Shown one piece after another: positions 1 to 13,100 of a stretch of 64,000 bases of DNA. Below the pieces are notes generated by a model. The model saw only the letters and a list, made by a program, of their open reading frames with translations, ran no database searches and was not told where the DNA came from. The stretch is from assembly GCA_907163375.1 (NCBI GenBank), contig CAJQUW010006829.1, positions 154,114 to 218,113 of the forward strand, read 5' to 3'. A program made the translations under genes and the position numbers. The stretch is from Prostheceraeus crozeri (Eukaryota; Platyhelminthes; Polycladida; Euryleptidae). Each line of letters begins with the position of its first letter. The stretch's first letter is position 1.

Positions 1-2894
1 CTCAGGTTATTTCAGCTTAAGGTAGTATTCTCATCTATTTATGTATAGATATGGTAAGTTAATAGGTTAGAACTAACTTCGTGTTCTACTAGGTTACTAG
101 GTTAGAACCTTCAAGAAAGCAGCAACACTTGCTTTCGTCGAGATCTAGAAACAAAGATTGTAATATATTTGTATATTTATAGAACTTCGCTAGTCACGGT
201 AGTAAGCACGGAAGCCTCAGTAGTTACTGACTGTAAAATTTCCACTGAAACTCCCAAGAATGCGAAAATGCCAATGATCACACTGCACTCAGTACTTCCA
301 CCAAACATGACATCACATTTTTCAGTTAAATATGAACCTAATTTGCATCAGGTATCAATACAAGGCTTACCTGAATTGCTTATCTTCTTTCAACTCATGA
401 GGATAGACGGAATATCCAAATAATGTTTTCCCAGAACTTTTACTTTGTTTCACGATGGGTAGACTGACATCAATATTAAATGAGTAAGCAACAGCCATAA
501 AAGATAGCATCATGAGCAATCTGACTCTCGTCATTTCTAAATGCAGTTTCGTGCATGAAATATGATTGTAAGACGATAACTACAAACAGTTGCACATGCG
601 TTGAGCGTGTACAAAACTTTGCAAGAGCTATAAACTTGTAAATTCAAATATTTCAGTAACCAATCAAAACGAAGCAAACTTTTGTGAGCAGCGAATATAA
701 ATTATCTTTTTTATTTTCTTATTTTCCTGTCCCTTATAGATATGTCCCAAACAATTTACGGCAGGTTTGCAAAAAGTTTACAATAAATTGATTCAAAGAA
801 AACGATGACAAAATTTTCAACAGCATCAGCAGTTTGGCTAAAATTTTGAACAAACATACTCAGCACGTATTACTCTATACAGACAAGAGCGTGTATTATC
901 AAAGAATAATACACTATCGCATTGCAGAAATGTACTCTCATCCAATCATAATATGAGCATTTGACAAAGGATTGTAGGATTGTAATTTAAATAATTCTTT
1001 TTAGTGAAGCTGTAGATGAAAACTCAAAGATGCTTAACACTACTTACTTTCTCGCAAGCTACTTGTACCATACTGCCGAACCGAAACTCGCCGAGCTTCT
1101 TTTTTCCCATTTTGTACAGCGTTATACAACAGCATGACTTAGTAAACTGATGCATTCTTGTAGAAGTTCAAATTTCTTTGTTGATGCATCGTTTTTTCTT
1201 GATTGACTTTATGGTTTGACCATTGCTTATACCCGATCATTGTAAAATTCTATTCTATATGGAAAAAGTGTTCATTATTTCATAACAGTTCTTCTATTTT
1301 AGTTCAGTTGTCACGACTAGGAAAATTAGTCGATGAACTAAGCGACAAATAGCAACGATATTATTCCTAAATGGAAATTGTACCAGAAATTTAGCTATAA
1401 TTCCACTAGCGAATTGCCTGTCACATGGAGAAGCATGCTTGAACAACTTAGCGTATCCCTCGCAAGAACGACAGCAAAAGCAGCCTTGTCGAGACTTTTT
1501 TGCACCACTCACACATGTTGTTTTTTCTTTGCATCATACACTTCTACCTTTAAGACCTTTACTGGCCCATTTATCTTTGACTTTTAGGTATTTTGTAAGC
1601 ACATGTATATGTTTTCTTGTTGATAAAAATATATTAATACTAGAAAAAATTTATTGTAAAATGAATACTAACGATATTTTATTGACAATTAATTCCGAAA
1701 TGTTGAATTCGATAATGATTGCTTCATCTATGTGATTGGCTGATTTTTGAGATTTGTCAGTTTACAAGTTCAACGCTAAACAAATTCAACGTAGCAAAGT
1801 GCGTCGTAACAAAATTAAAAAAAAAACAAAACAAGCTAATGACTAGTTAATTTTCAATAGGTACAAAATATGATTTAAAAGAAAATTTTTATATCCTAAT
1901 GTGTCTAAAAATTTTAAAAAATGCTTTCTAGAATGACAAACAGCGCTTCTCCTCTCCTCATATGTAATGAATTGGCGAGTAAGTCGTTCTGTTCAAAATT
2001 ATGTTTATCACTTATATATTGAAAAGATCCTATTTAACAGTCTGCCCATTCAGATGATAAGAGGACAGGTCTGTTTCCAATCAAAATACCGGATCTAGCT
2101 AACACAGCGGGATTACGCTACCTAAAATCTACCAGGTGTGTAAGAGAATTAATGTTAGTTCCTTAAGCTTAAACGTGATATAAAATTCTACAAAATATGC
2201 ATACAAATTATTTGACTATTTATAATGAGGTCATCAACGGGAACTTGGTCAGAACGATCGCGTTTCGACCGCTTCATCCTGGACGCTCAAACCCGACCAA
2301 GCGCGGTCCTGTACATTTAAGATGCACAGCCTCAAAAGTTATATTTATAATAGGGAAAGATTAGCATCTATCAAAAAAATAGTCGCTATTGACTGAAATG
2401 TACCTCAGGCATTTGAAAGAAGGACAGAGTCCAGCCAGTAGAGGTCATGAGGCGGGTTATGGGGGGTCAAAGTTAGGGGTTAGGTATATTTGACGCAAAA
2501 GACAAAATGAAATTTCTAGCGCAAAGGCCATAACTTTTTAATCAACGGTTGCCTCTCCTACTTCGAATACAGTACAAGCGAAGACTGATTTACATTGTAC
2601 TGAAGTTTTTCGCACAGATATAATCTACTTTTCGGGAAATACTTCAAAATTCAGGAAAATATGAGGAATAAACAATGTTTTTATACCTCATTGGCCAAAA
2701 CTCTTTCATTTGCCAACCGATCGACATGAAACCCGGTGTTTGTAAGTTATTTAATAGCGTATTTCTCTATAAATGCATAGTTTCAAACGTGAAGCAAGCA
2801 CCGTTACTTATTCAGACCACTATAAAATAATGATTTATCTGAAAACAATGAATTTTTTCACATCAAATATTAGAGAAACTTCTTCCAGGATCCC
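1..2894. other. No gene recognised
   Basis: Only short, low-complexity or unrecognised reading frames occur here, and none matches a family I know. There is no sustained codon bias and no convincing exon with flanking splice sites. AT-rich intergenic or intronic DNA is the best description. Confidence 0.4.
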
Positions 2895-3340
2895 GCACTG
2901 AAGCCAAACTAAAGCTAGCCACCCCACCCTCTAATCACACTCAAAATTTCAGATCAATCCGCCCTTCCTGTCTTATATCACACTCTTATAATCTTAGAAC
3001 TCACCCATTCTCATCTACACAGGTGGATGTTGTAATGCAAAAGTTAAAACTTAATCCTCACTCCAACCAAACTTAGGCAAACCATGCAACTCTAATCACA
3101 CTCCAAATTTCAGTTCGATTCGCCCTTCCTGTCTTACACCGCACTCTTAATCTTTACCTTAGATCACACCCAATATCATCTACACAGGTGGATGTCGTAG
3201 CGCTAAGGCCGTAACTTACAACCATTCCCTATCGTTCGCTCCAGCCAAACTTAAGCTAACCACCCCACTCAACTTTCAGCTCAATCCACCCTTTCTGTCT
3301 TACACTACACTCTTATCAATGATTGGTGGATGTCGGATGG
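2895..3340. repeat. Tandem repeat, about 165-178 bp unit, 2.5 copies
   Basis: Three successive blocks begin near 2919, 3082 and 3260. Each contains TAATCACACTC-like, CGCCCTTCCTGTCTTA-like and ACAGGTGGATGT-like segments in the same order. Copies differ by substitutions and small indels, so the array is old. Confidence 0.75.
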
Positions 3341-3512
3341 GATTATAGTCCGGGAACTCACAAAAAATTGTTTAGCATTTTGCGTGCATAAGGTTTGATG
3401 GCTGAAATATGTTGAGTGCGGTTGAGAAACCGTCATATTGCTTTTCCTAAGTTTCCTCCCTGTACCAAAAAGTGGAGTACCACTATAAGTACCCCAAAAT
3501 TTAACTAATTTT

Positions 3513-3961
3513 CATAATCGAATACATCAGCGAAACCTGTGCCAAAAGTTGTAAGGGTCTACATGAAGAGTCACAATTCTTAAGTGTCAACTCCTGTACC
3601 GAGTCCACTTACAAAGGTCATAAATCATCGCTAATTATCATTTTAACTAGCATGATCGAGTACATAACGAAGCTTTGCAAGAACTTGAAATTTATCCCGA
3701 TAAGAAACGGTGATTCTTAAATGTCAAAGCCTGTACGTTGACCCCTTAAGAAAGGGTCACAGGTCAGCCGTAGGCACATGCGGTGAATAAAAGTAGTAAA
3801 TGTCAATAAGTATACATAACATAGGTAGCATAACAAGCAGTCAATGGCATAATTAGCATGATCGAGCACATCAACGAAGCCTTGGTCATACAATTTTTTC
3901 CTTAAAAGATGCGTTGATTCATAAGTGCCAAATCCTGTTAGTTGACCCCCTAAGGATAGGC
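3513..3961. repeat. Divergent tandem repeat, three copies
   Basis: Three blocks begin near 3513, 3651 and 3857. Each carries a CATGATCGAGTACAT-like segment, then a GATTCTTAAGTGTCAAA-like segment, then GTTGACCCCCTTA-like sequence. Spacing is irregular (about 138 and 206 bp). The third copy lies inside the left arm of the foldback element that follows, and an inverted fourth copy lies in its right arm. Confidence 0.6.
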
Positions 3962-5420
3962 TTCACTCAGAAGACAGCAGTTACATGTACGTATCTACCT
4001 ACTATGTATTCTGCTTACTATTTCGAGAACAGTTGTTGCAGCATTACATATATTGTCGAGATATTTTCGAATCCAAAGTTTTGCCATGTTGGAATTTTGT
4101 TAAAGCGCCTAATGGCGCTTAATAGCGTTTAAGATAAGTCATTCAAGTCACCTATAAGTCACAAATGTTTGTTCTGACACAATATACTCAGTCCAGTCAG
4201 ACTCGTCGTCGGAAGTTTTTACTGACTGAGTGACTTTTATTAGTCAATTCGTCTTTACTTCCATGGTTACATATCGTCATCAATCGTCATCTCATCTTGT
4301 TCAGAAATCGGTGTGTCTGGCATCTGAGGCACATCGGACCATATTGGAGTGAAACATCCATCATGGAGATCCCAACCGTTTGATGTATCTGGATGTTGTC
4401 GGATATCGGCAACATCAGCATTGGCCTATATTTGAGCTACAAAAGCACCTCGTTTCATATGCAATTCAATTATTCACAAGGTGGGATGGCAGTAGCATAT
4501 TTTCCTCAAAACTTCCCCAGTGGATTCTTCGCTAAGGATTTTAGTCCAAAAACCTTTTCAAAGATCTTGTATCTATGCTGATTCAAATAAATGTTGTCCT
4601 TAGCTCCATAAACGACTGCCGTGAGCATTTCTGTCGTCTTTTTAGTTCTTCGACTTCGAGTATTTTCTGCAGCAAGACATTGCAAATCTCTTAGGGCTTC
4701 TGCGTTATTTTCCAACTTTGTGAATGGCTTGATCTTCCCTTTACGAACGAATGAGCTTGTGTAATCACTTCCAGTTAATGCATGGAATCACGGGAGTGCA
4801 GCACACATCTGATGTCCGAGTAGCTCAAATATGGAAGTGATGCAGACGTTTCTCTTGTAGTTTTTTGATACGGTTCCAATATCCATCCACAATCGCGATC
4901 TGAATATGTTGCATTGGTGAAAGAGAAGGATGATTGCAATGTCAGTGTCTGAAGTAATGTCTGTTGTCATCGTCATCATCTACTGCCTTTCCCGGAAAAA
5001 ATCTTGGTGTATGCTTCTTAATGATTGTTCACAAGGCTATCGCCTTATGACTTATTTTGAATCCTTACCCTTATGCGTATTCCATCACTAATCTTCTCCA
5101 ACGAAATTCCAACATGGCAAAACTTCGGATTCGAAAATATCTCGACAATATATGTAATGCTGCAACAACTGTTCTCGAAATAGTAAGCAGAATACATAGT
5201 AGGTAGATACGTACATGTAACTGCTGTCTTCTGAGTGAAGCCTATCCTTAGGGGGTCAACTAACAGGATTTGGCACTTATGAATCAACGCATCTTTTAAG
5301 GAAAAAATTGTATGACCAAGGCTTCGTTGATGTGCTCGATCATGCTAATTATGCCATTGGCTGCTTGTTATGCTACCTATGTTATGTATACTTATTGGCA
5401 CTTACTACCTATATGCCTAC
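3770..5420. mobile_element. Foldback-type DNA element with ~320-bp inverted arms
   Basis: The segment 3770-4095 is repeated in inverted orientation at about 5107-5420, nearly base for base over most of its length. Between the arms lies about 1 kb with decayed coding sequence of a repetitive HALTG-type protein on the minus strand. Long inverted arms around a gene remnant suggest a foldback or non-autonomous DNA transposon. I could not identify a clear target-site duplication, so the exact ends and superfamily are uncertain. Confidence 0.65.
4290..4979 (-). pseudogene. Fragment of HALTG-D-TS-F repetitive protein
   Basis: On the minus strand, decayed coding sequence reads through a DTDIAIILLFH-like segment, then HALTGSDYTSSFVRKGK, then a leucine-rich stretch ending in YKIFEKVFGLKS. 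This order (D-T-D, a cysteine/leucine region, H-A-L-T-G-x-D-x-T-S-x-F, then a helical region) is one I know from repetitive uncharacterised proteins of invertebrate genomes that behave like transposon-derived genes. The fragment is interrupted by stops and has no start. It lies wholly inside the foldback element. The family assignment is from motif memory only. Confidence 0.5.
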
Positions 5421-6027
5421 TTGTATGGGACATGAGGTTAATGTACAGTCTTTATCAGTTTTGCGTTCATTGTTTTTCACGCTTCTTAATGTTTGATTGT
5501 GGCGAACTAGTGTAATGTTTATCTTTTCTTTTCTGACGATTCGTTTGATATCACGGATCCAAAATGAAGGGTAATCGAATGACCATACGATTGTCATTCT
5601 TCTTCTTGTTTTGTATTTGTATATTGTCGCTTGTTTTTGTAGATCGGATGAGATCATGAGGATAATCATTCAATGCAAGAAGATAATCGAATTCTTGTTC
5701 ATTTGTTACCTAATATTTTCTTGTTCACCATCGTTGATTTATTCTTTTCCCTTTCAAATTTTATTAATATGCCGTTTTGAAGATGTTGGAAGATGGGAAT
5801 TGATGTTAATAATAATCATCTTTTTGGCACCTTTTTTATAGAATTTGAAAGTCTTCTCATTAGTTTCAGTTATACGCACTGTAAAATCCAGTAAGCTGAG
5901 ACCGTTTTCATTTGAAGGTAATTCAATTTCAAATTTAATTGAAGGATGTTGTGAATTCAAAGCGTTTAGGAATTGCAGAGCTTGTGATTCATCTTCAAAA
6001 AGAGAATCCTTAGCGTATACGGGTTAA
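5421..6027 (-). mobile_element. Penelope-like retroelement remnant (RT C-terminal part)
   Basis: Minus-strand reading shows NSQHPSIKFEIE and LSLLDFTV, then a block with WIRDIKRIVRKEKI and TLRSVKNNERKTDKDC. This matches the order at the end of Penelope-like reverse transcriptases: the 'hP.ikFt.E...lpFLDv.i' segment, a lysine-rich region, and the 'tLr..l' segment before the GIY-YIG part. It is interrupted by stops and ends against the foldback element's right arm. No endonuclease domain is seen here. Confidence 0.55.
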
Positions 6028-6566
6028 AGAGCACCCCAGCATCAATCACTCATCTGTACATAGACACCTTCAACAAAGCGATAATAACTCACGCAATATC
6101 AAAGTAGATATCATTGGCCGGGACAATGAAAGTGCAAATCTCAGACTCCGCTTAACTGCTTAAATAGATAAGTGTAAGCCTAAGTTAAACACCCGGGCTG
6201 AGATGGAAGACTACGGAGATTTCTTATTTTTCTAAATGCAATCTGTAGTCCCTATCAATATCAAGATCATCTTGAAAACCGTACTTAGTTCAGGTTATGA
6301 AATTATCATCTTTTATATATATTTTTTGTGAAGTTATCCCCCGATGATATGGACCGGTGTGGTCAATGAAATAGGCATCAGAGATTAACATAATCTGTCT
6401 ATTTTGAAACAAATTTTATATCAAGATAAACACTTGGCCTACTCTCAGATTCTAATTCTTATATAATGCACGGTCAAGGCATTTTTTACACAAAGCAGAA
6501 TGCAAGAATCCAAGGTTCCATTGATGCCGCCTTAACTTCCACTTGGTGCCCTGTAATTTTTAATTA

Positions 6567-7707
6567 CAGTAGAATTCGCATATATCGGCTTCGGCTATGT
6601 CGGCGGTTTCTTTTTGTCCCGGCAAAATTTCCTATCTTTTCCATATAATCGAGTTCGCTTATATCGGCTTCGGCTATATCGGTGATTCGCCTATATTGGC
6701 GCATTTTCGCTGTCCCTGACAGAAAAAAGTTCGTTTATAACGGCGAATTTCCTGGAAATCCTAAAGCGATGTGTTTTGCCTAGAAGAGTCATTAGAATGA
6801 CAGTATATGTGGACGCGGATGGCTGTAGATTCTGTTATGACTATCCGATTCTAACTATTCTAGTGGCATGTGAAAATTTAGATATCTTCTACAATTCATC
6901 TCGATCATGTTTGGGGGTTTGATCAAAATTGTAGAATCTAGCAGCCGAGGAAAGATAAGTAGGCTTGCCACTGTATCTCACTGATAATTCTCACATAATT
7001 AGTCTTTCATTCGACGTGATGATTGCATTGTTAACGCCTTCACCTACAATGCTATTGTCAGACCTGACTAAGTGACTGTTGCGTCATCAAAGGAGCACAA
7101 GCTACCGTCGAAAACATTGTTGAGTTCGATGCATGTCCTCTCTCTAGACAGAAAGCGGCTCGCCACCCCATCCATCTCTCTGGTTTCGCCTGCACGTGAC
7201 TCTTAGCAGCGTCTTGATTGACTTAGATTGGCTGGCTTCGCCTGCACGTGACTCTTAGCAGCGTCTTGATTTATGCATACTCTTCTTTGTTTTGTGCTTC
7301 ATATAGCAGGTAAGCATGTAGGCATGAAGAAACTTCAATCTTCTTGATTCAAAAATCATACTCAGTTTTTGACAAACATAGTGATATCCGGCATGCGATA
7401 CTTACGTTGCAAGCATCAGTTGAGAAAGGCACAATTTTTAGATATCTATTGAATACATAGACACAATTACATGTGCATGCACTGTACATGTTGGACAATA
7501 AGTCAATATGTACATGTGTTTAAGTATAGCAACGCAATAATTCATGAGTCAATACACGTATATACATTGTATGATGCATGGCATGATCTCAGAGCTCTGT
7601 AGATTTCACAAAACTTCAAAATTCAGGGAGTTCGCATATATCGGCGGTTCGCGGATATCGGCGGTTTTCGTCTGTCCCTTGAGGCGCCTATATATGCGAA
7701 TTCTACA
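6567..7707. mobile_element. pogo/Tigger-like MITE, 1.1 kb
   Basis: The left end reads TA-CAGTAGAATTCGCATATAT. The right end, reversed, reads TA-TGTAGAATTCGCATATAT. Each is followed by repeated ATATCGGC/CGGCGG units and a CTGTCCCTGA-like block. CAGTAGA-type ends, TA at the boundary and this repeated unit are typical of pogo/Tigger elements. There is no transposase. Inside, a 39-bp block with GCCTGCACGTGACTC is repeated directly at 7181-7219 and 7232-7270. Confidence 0.6.
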
Positions 7708-8508
7708 TAATACTTTAATACAATAACGGCCTCAAAATACGGTTAGACTGAATCGATATAAATCCAAAATTCAAGTGTAGAAATTCAAGTATTTCTGAGG
7801 GTTCATAACCAGACGACATTAGTGGTGGAAGTATTTCCATATCCATGATTTACAAATCGCATCAGCCACAGGCCTTATGGATTTCACTGTGTGTTAAAGT
7901 GTATGACAGCGTGTCGTACAAGACAAACTTCAATTGCTGATTTTGTGTAAATACTCATACTTGCCCAGGTAATTCTTTGAGATCATTGCTACCTGAATTG
8001 AAAATGCAGAAGATCCTAATTCCTACGAAGCTCTCCTCTTTCTTGCTCGAGAAAAAATGACCCACATGTTTGTAGACTACAAGTTATACACGCACAATAA
8101 AAAAACTTCAGGAGTTTTAATTACTTCCTAGGATTTACGGGTCAATATATACAGATAACTAACAAAGCTTTCGACAACTTTTCAGGATGAAGCACAGCTA
8201 AGAAAGCGCATTGATTAACTTTGAAAGTTATTTGAGCTTTAGTTTTTTATCTATGAACGAACTTTTCTGGAGTTTAGAAAGTAACCAAACAAAATTTAAC
8301 TGGAAAATTTATCAAAAAAGTCAAATAGCACAAAGTACTAGTAGTATTAAGCTGCTGACCTTATCCTGCAGTCGGAGATAGGACTATTTCAAATTAGGAT
8401 ACGGTCAGTTCGTGATGGTAGTGACAATGTAGAAACAATGAATGTCCCCGTTGGTTACAATAGCTCAACTTCGTCAGTAGTGTCAGCCTTCCAAAGGAGT
8501 CGCCAAAC

Positions 8509-9274
8509 TAGGGATGCTGCGTCCTATCATTTTTATGGAACTCCGACTGCGGAGGTTGATAGGACTCCGACTCCGGGTGGCAAATATATAAAGCCTAGTT
8601 TTTTGTAAAATATGCTGGTAACCTACAACACATATTATTATAGGCTTGCCTGAATCTATTTTTGGTGATCATTGCTGTATCAATTATCAATCATTTTCGA
8701 TGAAAGTTTATCAAATATCGCTTTAAGTTGGATGATTGCGACTCGGCTCCTCCCATCTTGTTGATGTGTGCTTCACACGGTTTTCTCCAGTCTCTATCAG
8801 GCAGGAAAATCCCCATCCTTCTCCAACATTTGAGTGTACTTTCGATTTTAATATGCGCTTTAATAATCGTGAGGAGCCATCACACACGATTAACGTGATG
8901 GTAGGAGGTAATGTTCTCAAACAAAATAGCATTTCATTTTTGTCTCTGATGTGACCTTTGGCACGTAGGTGTGATCAAGGCTAGGAAGGCTTGTCTTCTC
9001 TACTAAATCACCGAGTGGAAAGACAATCCTTATTTCACTATCACGGTTCATTCCCTCAACTATTACAAACTTTGCATGCAGCAGTGTCTCTGTACTTTTG
9101 TTTGACGGAGAAAGTTGACATCAAGACAGTGCCAGCTATGCACGAGAATAAATAACTTGTTTGTATTATGTTTCGCGTCCTAGTTATAGACCGGAGTCTG
9201 GAATCCTATCATTTGATAGGACTCCGACTCCAGCAAAAATGATAGGACTCCGGGACTTCGACTCCGCATCCCTG
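8509..9274. mobile_element. hAT-like MITE, 766 bp
   Basis: The left end is TAGGGATGCTGCGTCCTATC. The right end, reversed, begins CAGGGATGCGGAGTC and shares the CCTATCATTTTT block. Flanks are CGCCAAAC on the left and CGTCAAAC on the right, an 8-bp target duplication with one difference. Internal units with GATAGGACTCCGACTCC recur near both ends. No coding sequence is recognised. Length, ends and the 8-bp duplication fit a non-autonomous hAT element. Confidence 0.65.
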
Positions 9275-9364
9275 CGTCAAACATATCATAATCTTCTGAA
9301 AATTCGAAATTAAAAAATCCTCTTCCCTTGTATCTGTGTTATCATAGACTGAAGCCAAGAGGAC

Positions 9365-10110
9365 GATAGTGAAAGCTAAGTGGGCAGATGAATTTAAAGG
9401 GGCGCCCATCGAAACTGAGGAAGCGCTGCTGAAAGCTAGAGAGCGTCACATGAAGCTAAAGATGCGCCAATGCAAGCTAAAGCAGTTCGTCAGTGACCCC
9501 AGGGGCAATAGTGGAAGACAAGGGGCGCCAGCAGAGTCAAAGACTAAGATGGGTCCATCGAAAGTATAACGATGCGATGCTGCAGGCTAAGGAAAATCCC
9601 TTGGGGCCCATCGAAACTAATGAGTCGCCGCGGGTAACTGAGGATGCGCGACTGGAAGGGAATTGGAGCCTTCCGAAACTTAGACGGCAGCAGTAGAAGG
9701 CCAGAACGCGTCAATGAATGCTAAGGGGGAGCCAGTGGAACTTAAGAGGACAACAGGGGTACCTGCAGAATAGCGGTACAGATAGCGATCAATGGGGCAC
9801 TTATGGAAGTCATAGGGGTGCAAGTAAAGACCAAGAACGCGCCTCCAGAACCGTCAAGGGCGCTGGTAGAAGGTGAGGGGTATTCATTGAAACAAAGAAT
9901 GTGCTATTGAAAGAAAGTAAGGATATCGTCACTCGCCAGCAAGAGAAGGAAGTGCAGAAGTCAAGGCGATGACAGTAGAAGATAAGCGCGCTCCTGCTGT
10001 CCCTGGAGGGCGTCACGTCAGTGGATCGGAAGGGGCATAGGTAGAAACCACGCTGTAGCCAATAGAATCAAGCGAGACGCAAGTAAATGACAGTGGGGCG
10101 CAACGGAACA
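9365..10110. repeat. Degenerate GC-richer minisatellite, about 30-bp unit
   Basis: A run of imperfect units, built around GAAAGCTAAG and a following GGGGCGCC or GATGCGCC box, recurs for roughly 750 bp. It is clearly richer in G and purines than its surroundings. Copies have drifted far, so the period is only approximate. No reading frame is consistently kept. Confidence 0.5.
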
Positions 10111-13100
10111 TTGGGATGGGAGCAGAATATAAGGACGCATATAAATGCTTCAGATGGGGAATGATCTGACAACCCTTTTATAATATTGACATTCGTTGGC
10201 ATTGCTTGTGTTATGTTATCATTAATACATGTACTAAGGAAGAAATTGCTTGCGTTTTTAGAGAAATAGAAGTCAGGGGTCGGGCCAGAACTAGTTGGGC
10301 GATTGGACTGAAACTCCACCGGCCACTTAAATGTAGCTAGAACTGGATAGAAATTGCGCGGCTAGTTCAGGTAGATCGGAGTTGAAATAAAATGTTTTGG
10401 CCACTCGCATGTCAAAAAGTTTGTGACTTAGCCTACAATGAGAACATAGAGTTGGTCGATGCAGTTCATGTTGATGTGACTTCAGTAGCATATTGAATTG
10501 AGTATTCATAAATGTCCTACTTAACATTTCAGACTTCAAAACTCGGCATCCCTTTCATGTACTCACAACCAATGAACTCATTTGAATGTGTACGTTTTGT
10601 TATTGACACGGGCGTGCATATATCAGTTTGAGTTCTTTGATAAGTGAGACTGGACAACACTGATGATCACTGTGCGATAAGGAATACCTTTTAGGTGAGT
10701 CAATCGAAAATTATGTTGGAATTGTACGTGATCGTTAGTTAGAACACATTCCAAGAATTTTATGAATATGGATGTTGTTGCTGTTACAAAACAGAAGCAT
10801 TGCTTTCTGCTACATTTCCTTCGTTACTTTTTTCCATGTGGTTGGTCATACTTTTGCGATTGGAATTGATTGCTGTTGTGGCACATTATTCGACGCTTCT
10901 CAAATCCTCGAAAATCATGGCCGTTCTCGGAAGATTGCTTTAAATTCACTAGGAAGGAAGACTGCGGTTTATCCATTCAACCCACCTAACTTAAGCAGCG
11001 AAGCAAATAATGCTGAACACACAAAAGCTATTTTTTTCTTTTTTTCAAACAGAAAATATTTTACGGATTATTGCAGTCAAACTTAAACACTGTCGAACTC
11101 AATCTGAAAATGATGCAGCTGATAGTGTCCACAAGAACAATACAATCTTTAATGATGCCCGCACTACTTTGTTCCGATTGCTGCATGTGCAACATAGGAT
11201 ATCTGTAAAATTCGACATTGGAAATAAAAAACAAATATATTCTCGAAAAACATCACGACATGGTCGCTCAGGATGTTGGAAAACTGAAGAAAAGTTATTC
11301 AAATTAGCAGCATTCCAGATCTCACCTTTATCAAGTTTATCACCTGAGTGTGACTTTTCCCACGACTTTCTCCGATTCATTGCTGTGGAACGCGGTCCTC
11401 TTTCTCAATATAATTGGAATTGTATTTCATTGGATAATCGAAAGATTCTTTAAGCTATCGCATCGTTTGTGAATGAAGCAGCGTGAATCTCAGAGAACTA
11501 GCACCTTTCTAATTCTTCTCATTAAATTTATGACAGGCGCTCAGTCCGTGATTCACAATGCACCTTTTTTGACGTCATTTTATGTGCACCTGCACCCATA
11601 TTTCATGGTGCTGCTCAAATTTGTTTGCAAACTAATTGCTAGGCATAAATCAATTTACAAATTGTTGCATCTCCATTCTTTTCCAGCTGAATTCACTACT
11701 CAAGACTATTGCGTGCTCATGCTCATTAGTAATATAACAGATAGCAAGTGGAATGTCACGACGCGAGTGTTTTCATCACGTTGAACGTCTAGTTGTGTTG
11801 CTCAGGCAGAGTTGACTTTATAAATGTAACTCAAGAAGAAGGCAGTTATGCACCTGGGGTGGAGAGAAATTCGCTAGTAATGAGAATTAACAGTTCCTCA
11901 TTTCTTGCACGTGGTTATTCATTTAGTTCGTGCGCTTTTATCAACTGCATAACTACAGACGTATTGAAGCATTTAAAGATAAAATATGTTTGTAAAAATC
12001 CATGGCTGTAAACGTCATGTCCACGACATAGAGAAAATTTGCCGTCTACAGACGCATAACAAATCTTGCACTAACCGTACAACAATCAATATCCAGTATA
12101 ATTGCACAAAATGAGTACGTTGCATATGCGTTATTCTTTGCATTTTCTAGTACATGTCGGCCAAAAGTCGATCATGCCAATCTCTCGTGCACTTGTAACT
12201 GGAAAAGCTATGCAAATTATCGAATGTTATTGTGACCTCACTTCCTTTGGATTTTTGTATCATGCGGTCACTTCATTTATCAATTGTAGTTCAAACGATC
12301 TGGCTTGCCCTACTTCTATGATTCATGATGTCATACAAAATCTCCAATATTTTCAAATTGGCGACTGATGTTCTAGAGCTTCACATGTGCTGCAGCAATC
12401 AGGAAACGCTTGATTGGTGCATAAAATGTCAATTTAGCTGAAAGTACTCAGAATGCACATTGCCCACTGAGTTATGATAGCGCCTCATTCATTCAATTGT
12501 CAGTGACGCCTACTACAGGGGGCAAAAGATTTTAGTAGTGAATCTGAACTTGGTAGATTCTGATTATTAGGAATCTTATTTAATATGTATCAAATATTAT
12601 TTTTACAAATAATTTCGCTTTATTGAATTTTCTGGTAGGAAAGTAAATTTCCTTTTAGCTTCCAGCATTCATAAACGTATTTGCGTATGTTACCAATCAG
12701 AGCAGAGTTTTTCAATACATCGCAAGTTTGTGACTTTTTGCATGCATCCTGCTTGCACTTAAAATTTCAGCAACCAAAATTCCGTTTCGTCGTTATATGA
12801 TGTGTGAGAGGCACATTCTTTGATTTATGAAGAAGTTGGATATTCATGAAATTGCTGTGTCATCTGCATCTGTATGTCCGATGCTGTAATGAAGTTATGT
12901 ATGTTTCCTTGCATCCAAGCTCCCCAGCCTTATTTTCTATGTTGAAAAAATTGTAGCCTTTTGAAATTTTGACCATGCAGGCACTTGGAACATCTACTAT
13001 CATTTTTCTCTGTGTGAAATAGTCTAAAGGCAATAGTGACAGATTAAGAGGTTTTAGCTACTTGCAGCTTTTCGAAATTTGGCTACAGGCACATCTTACA

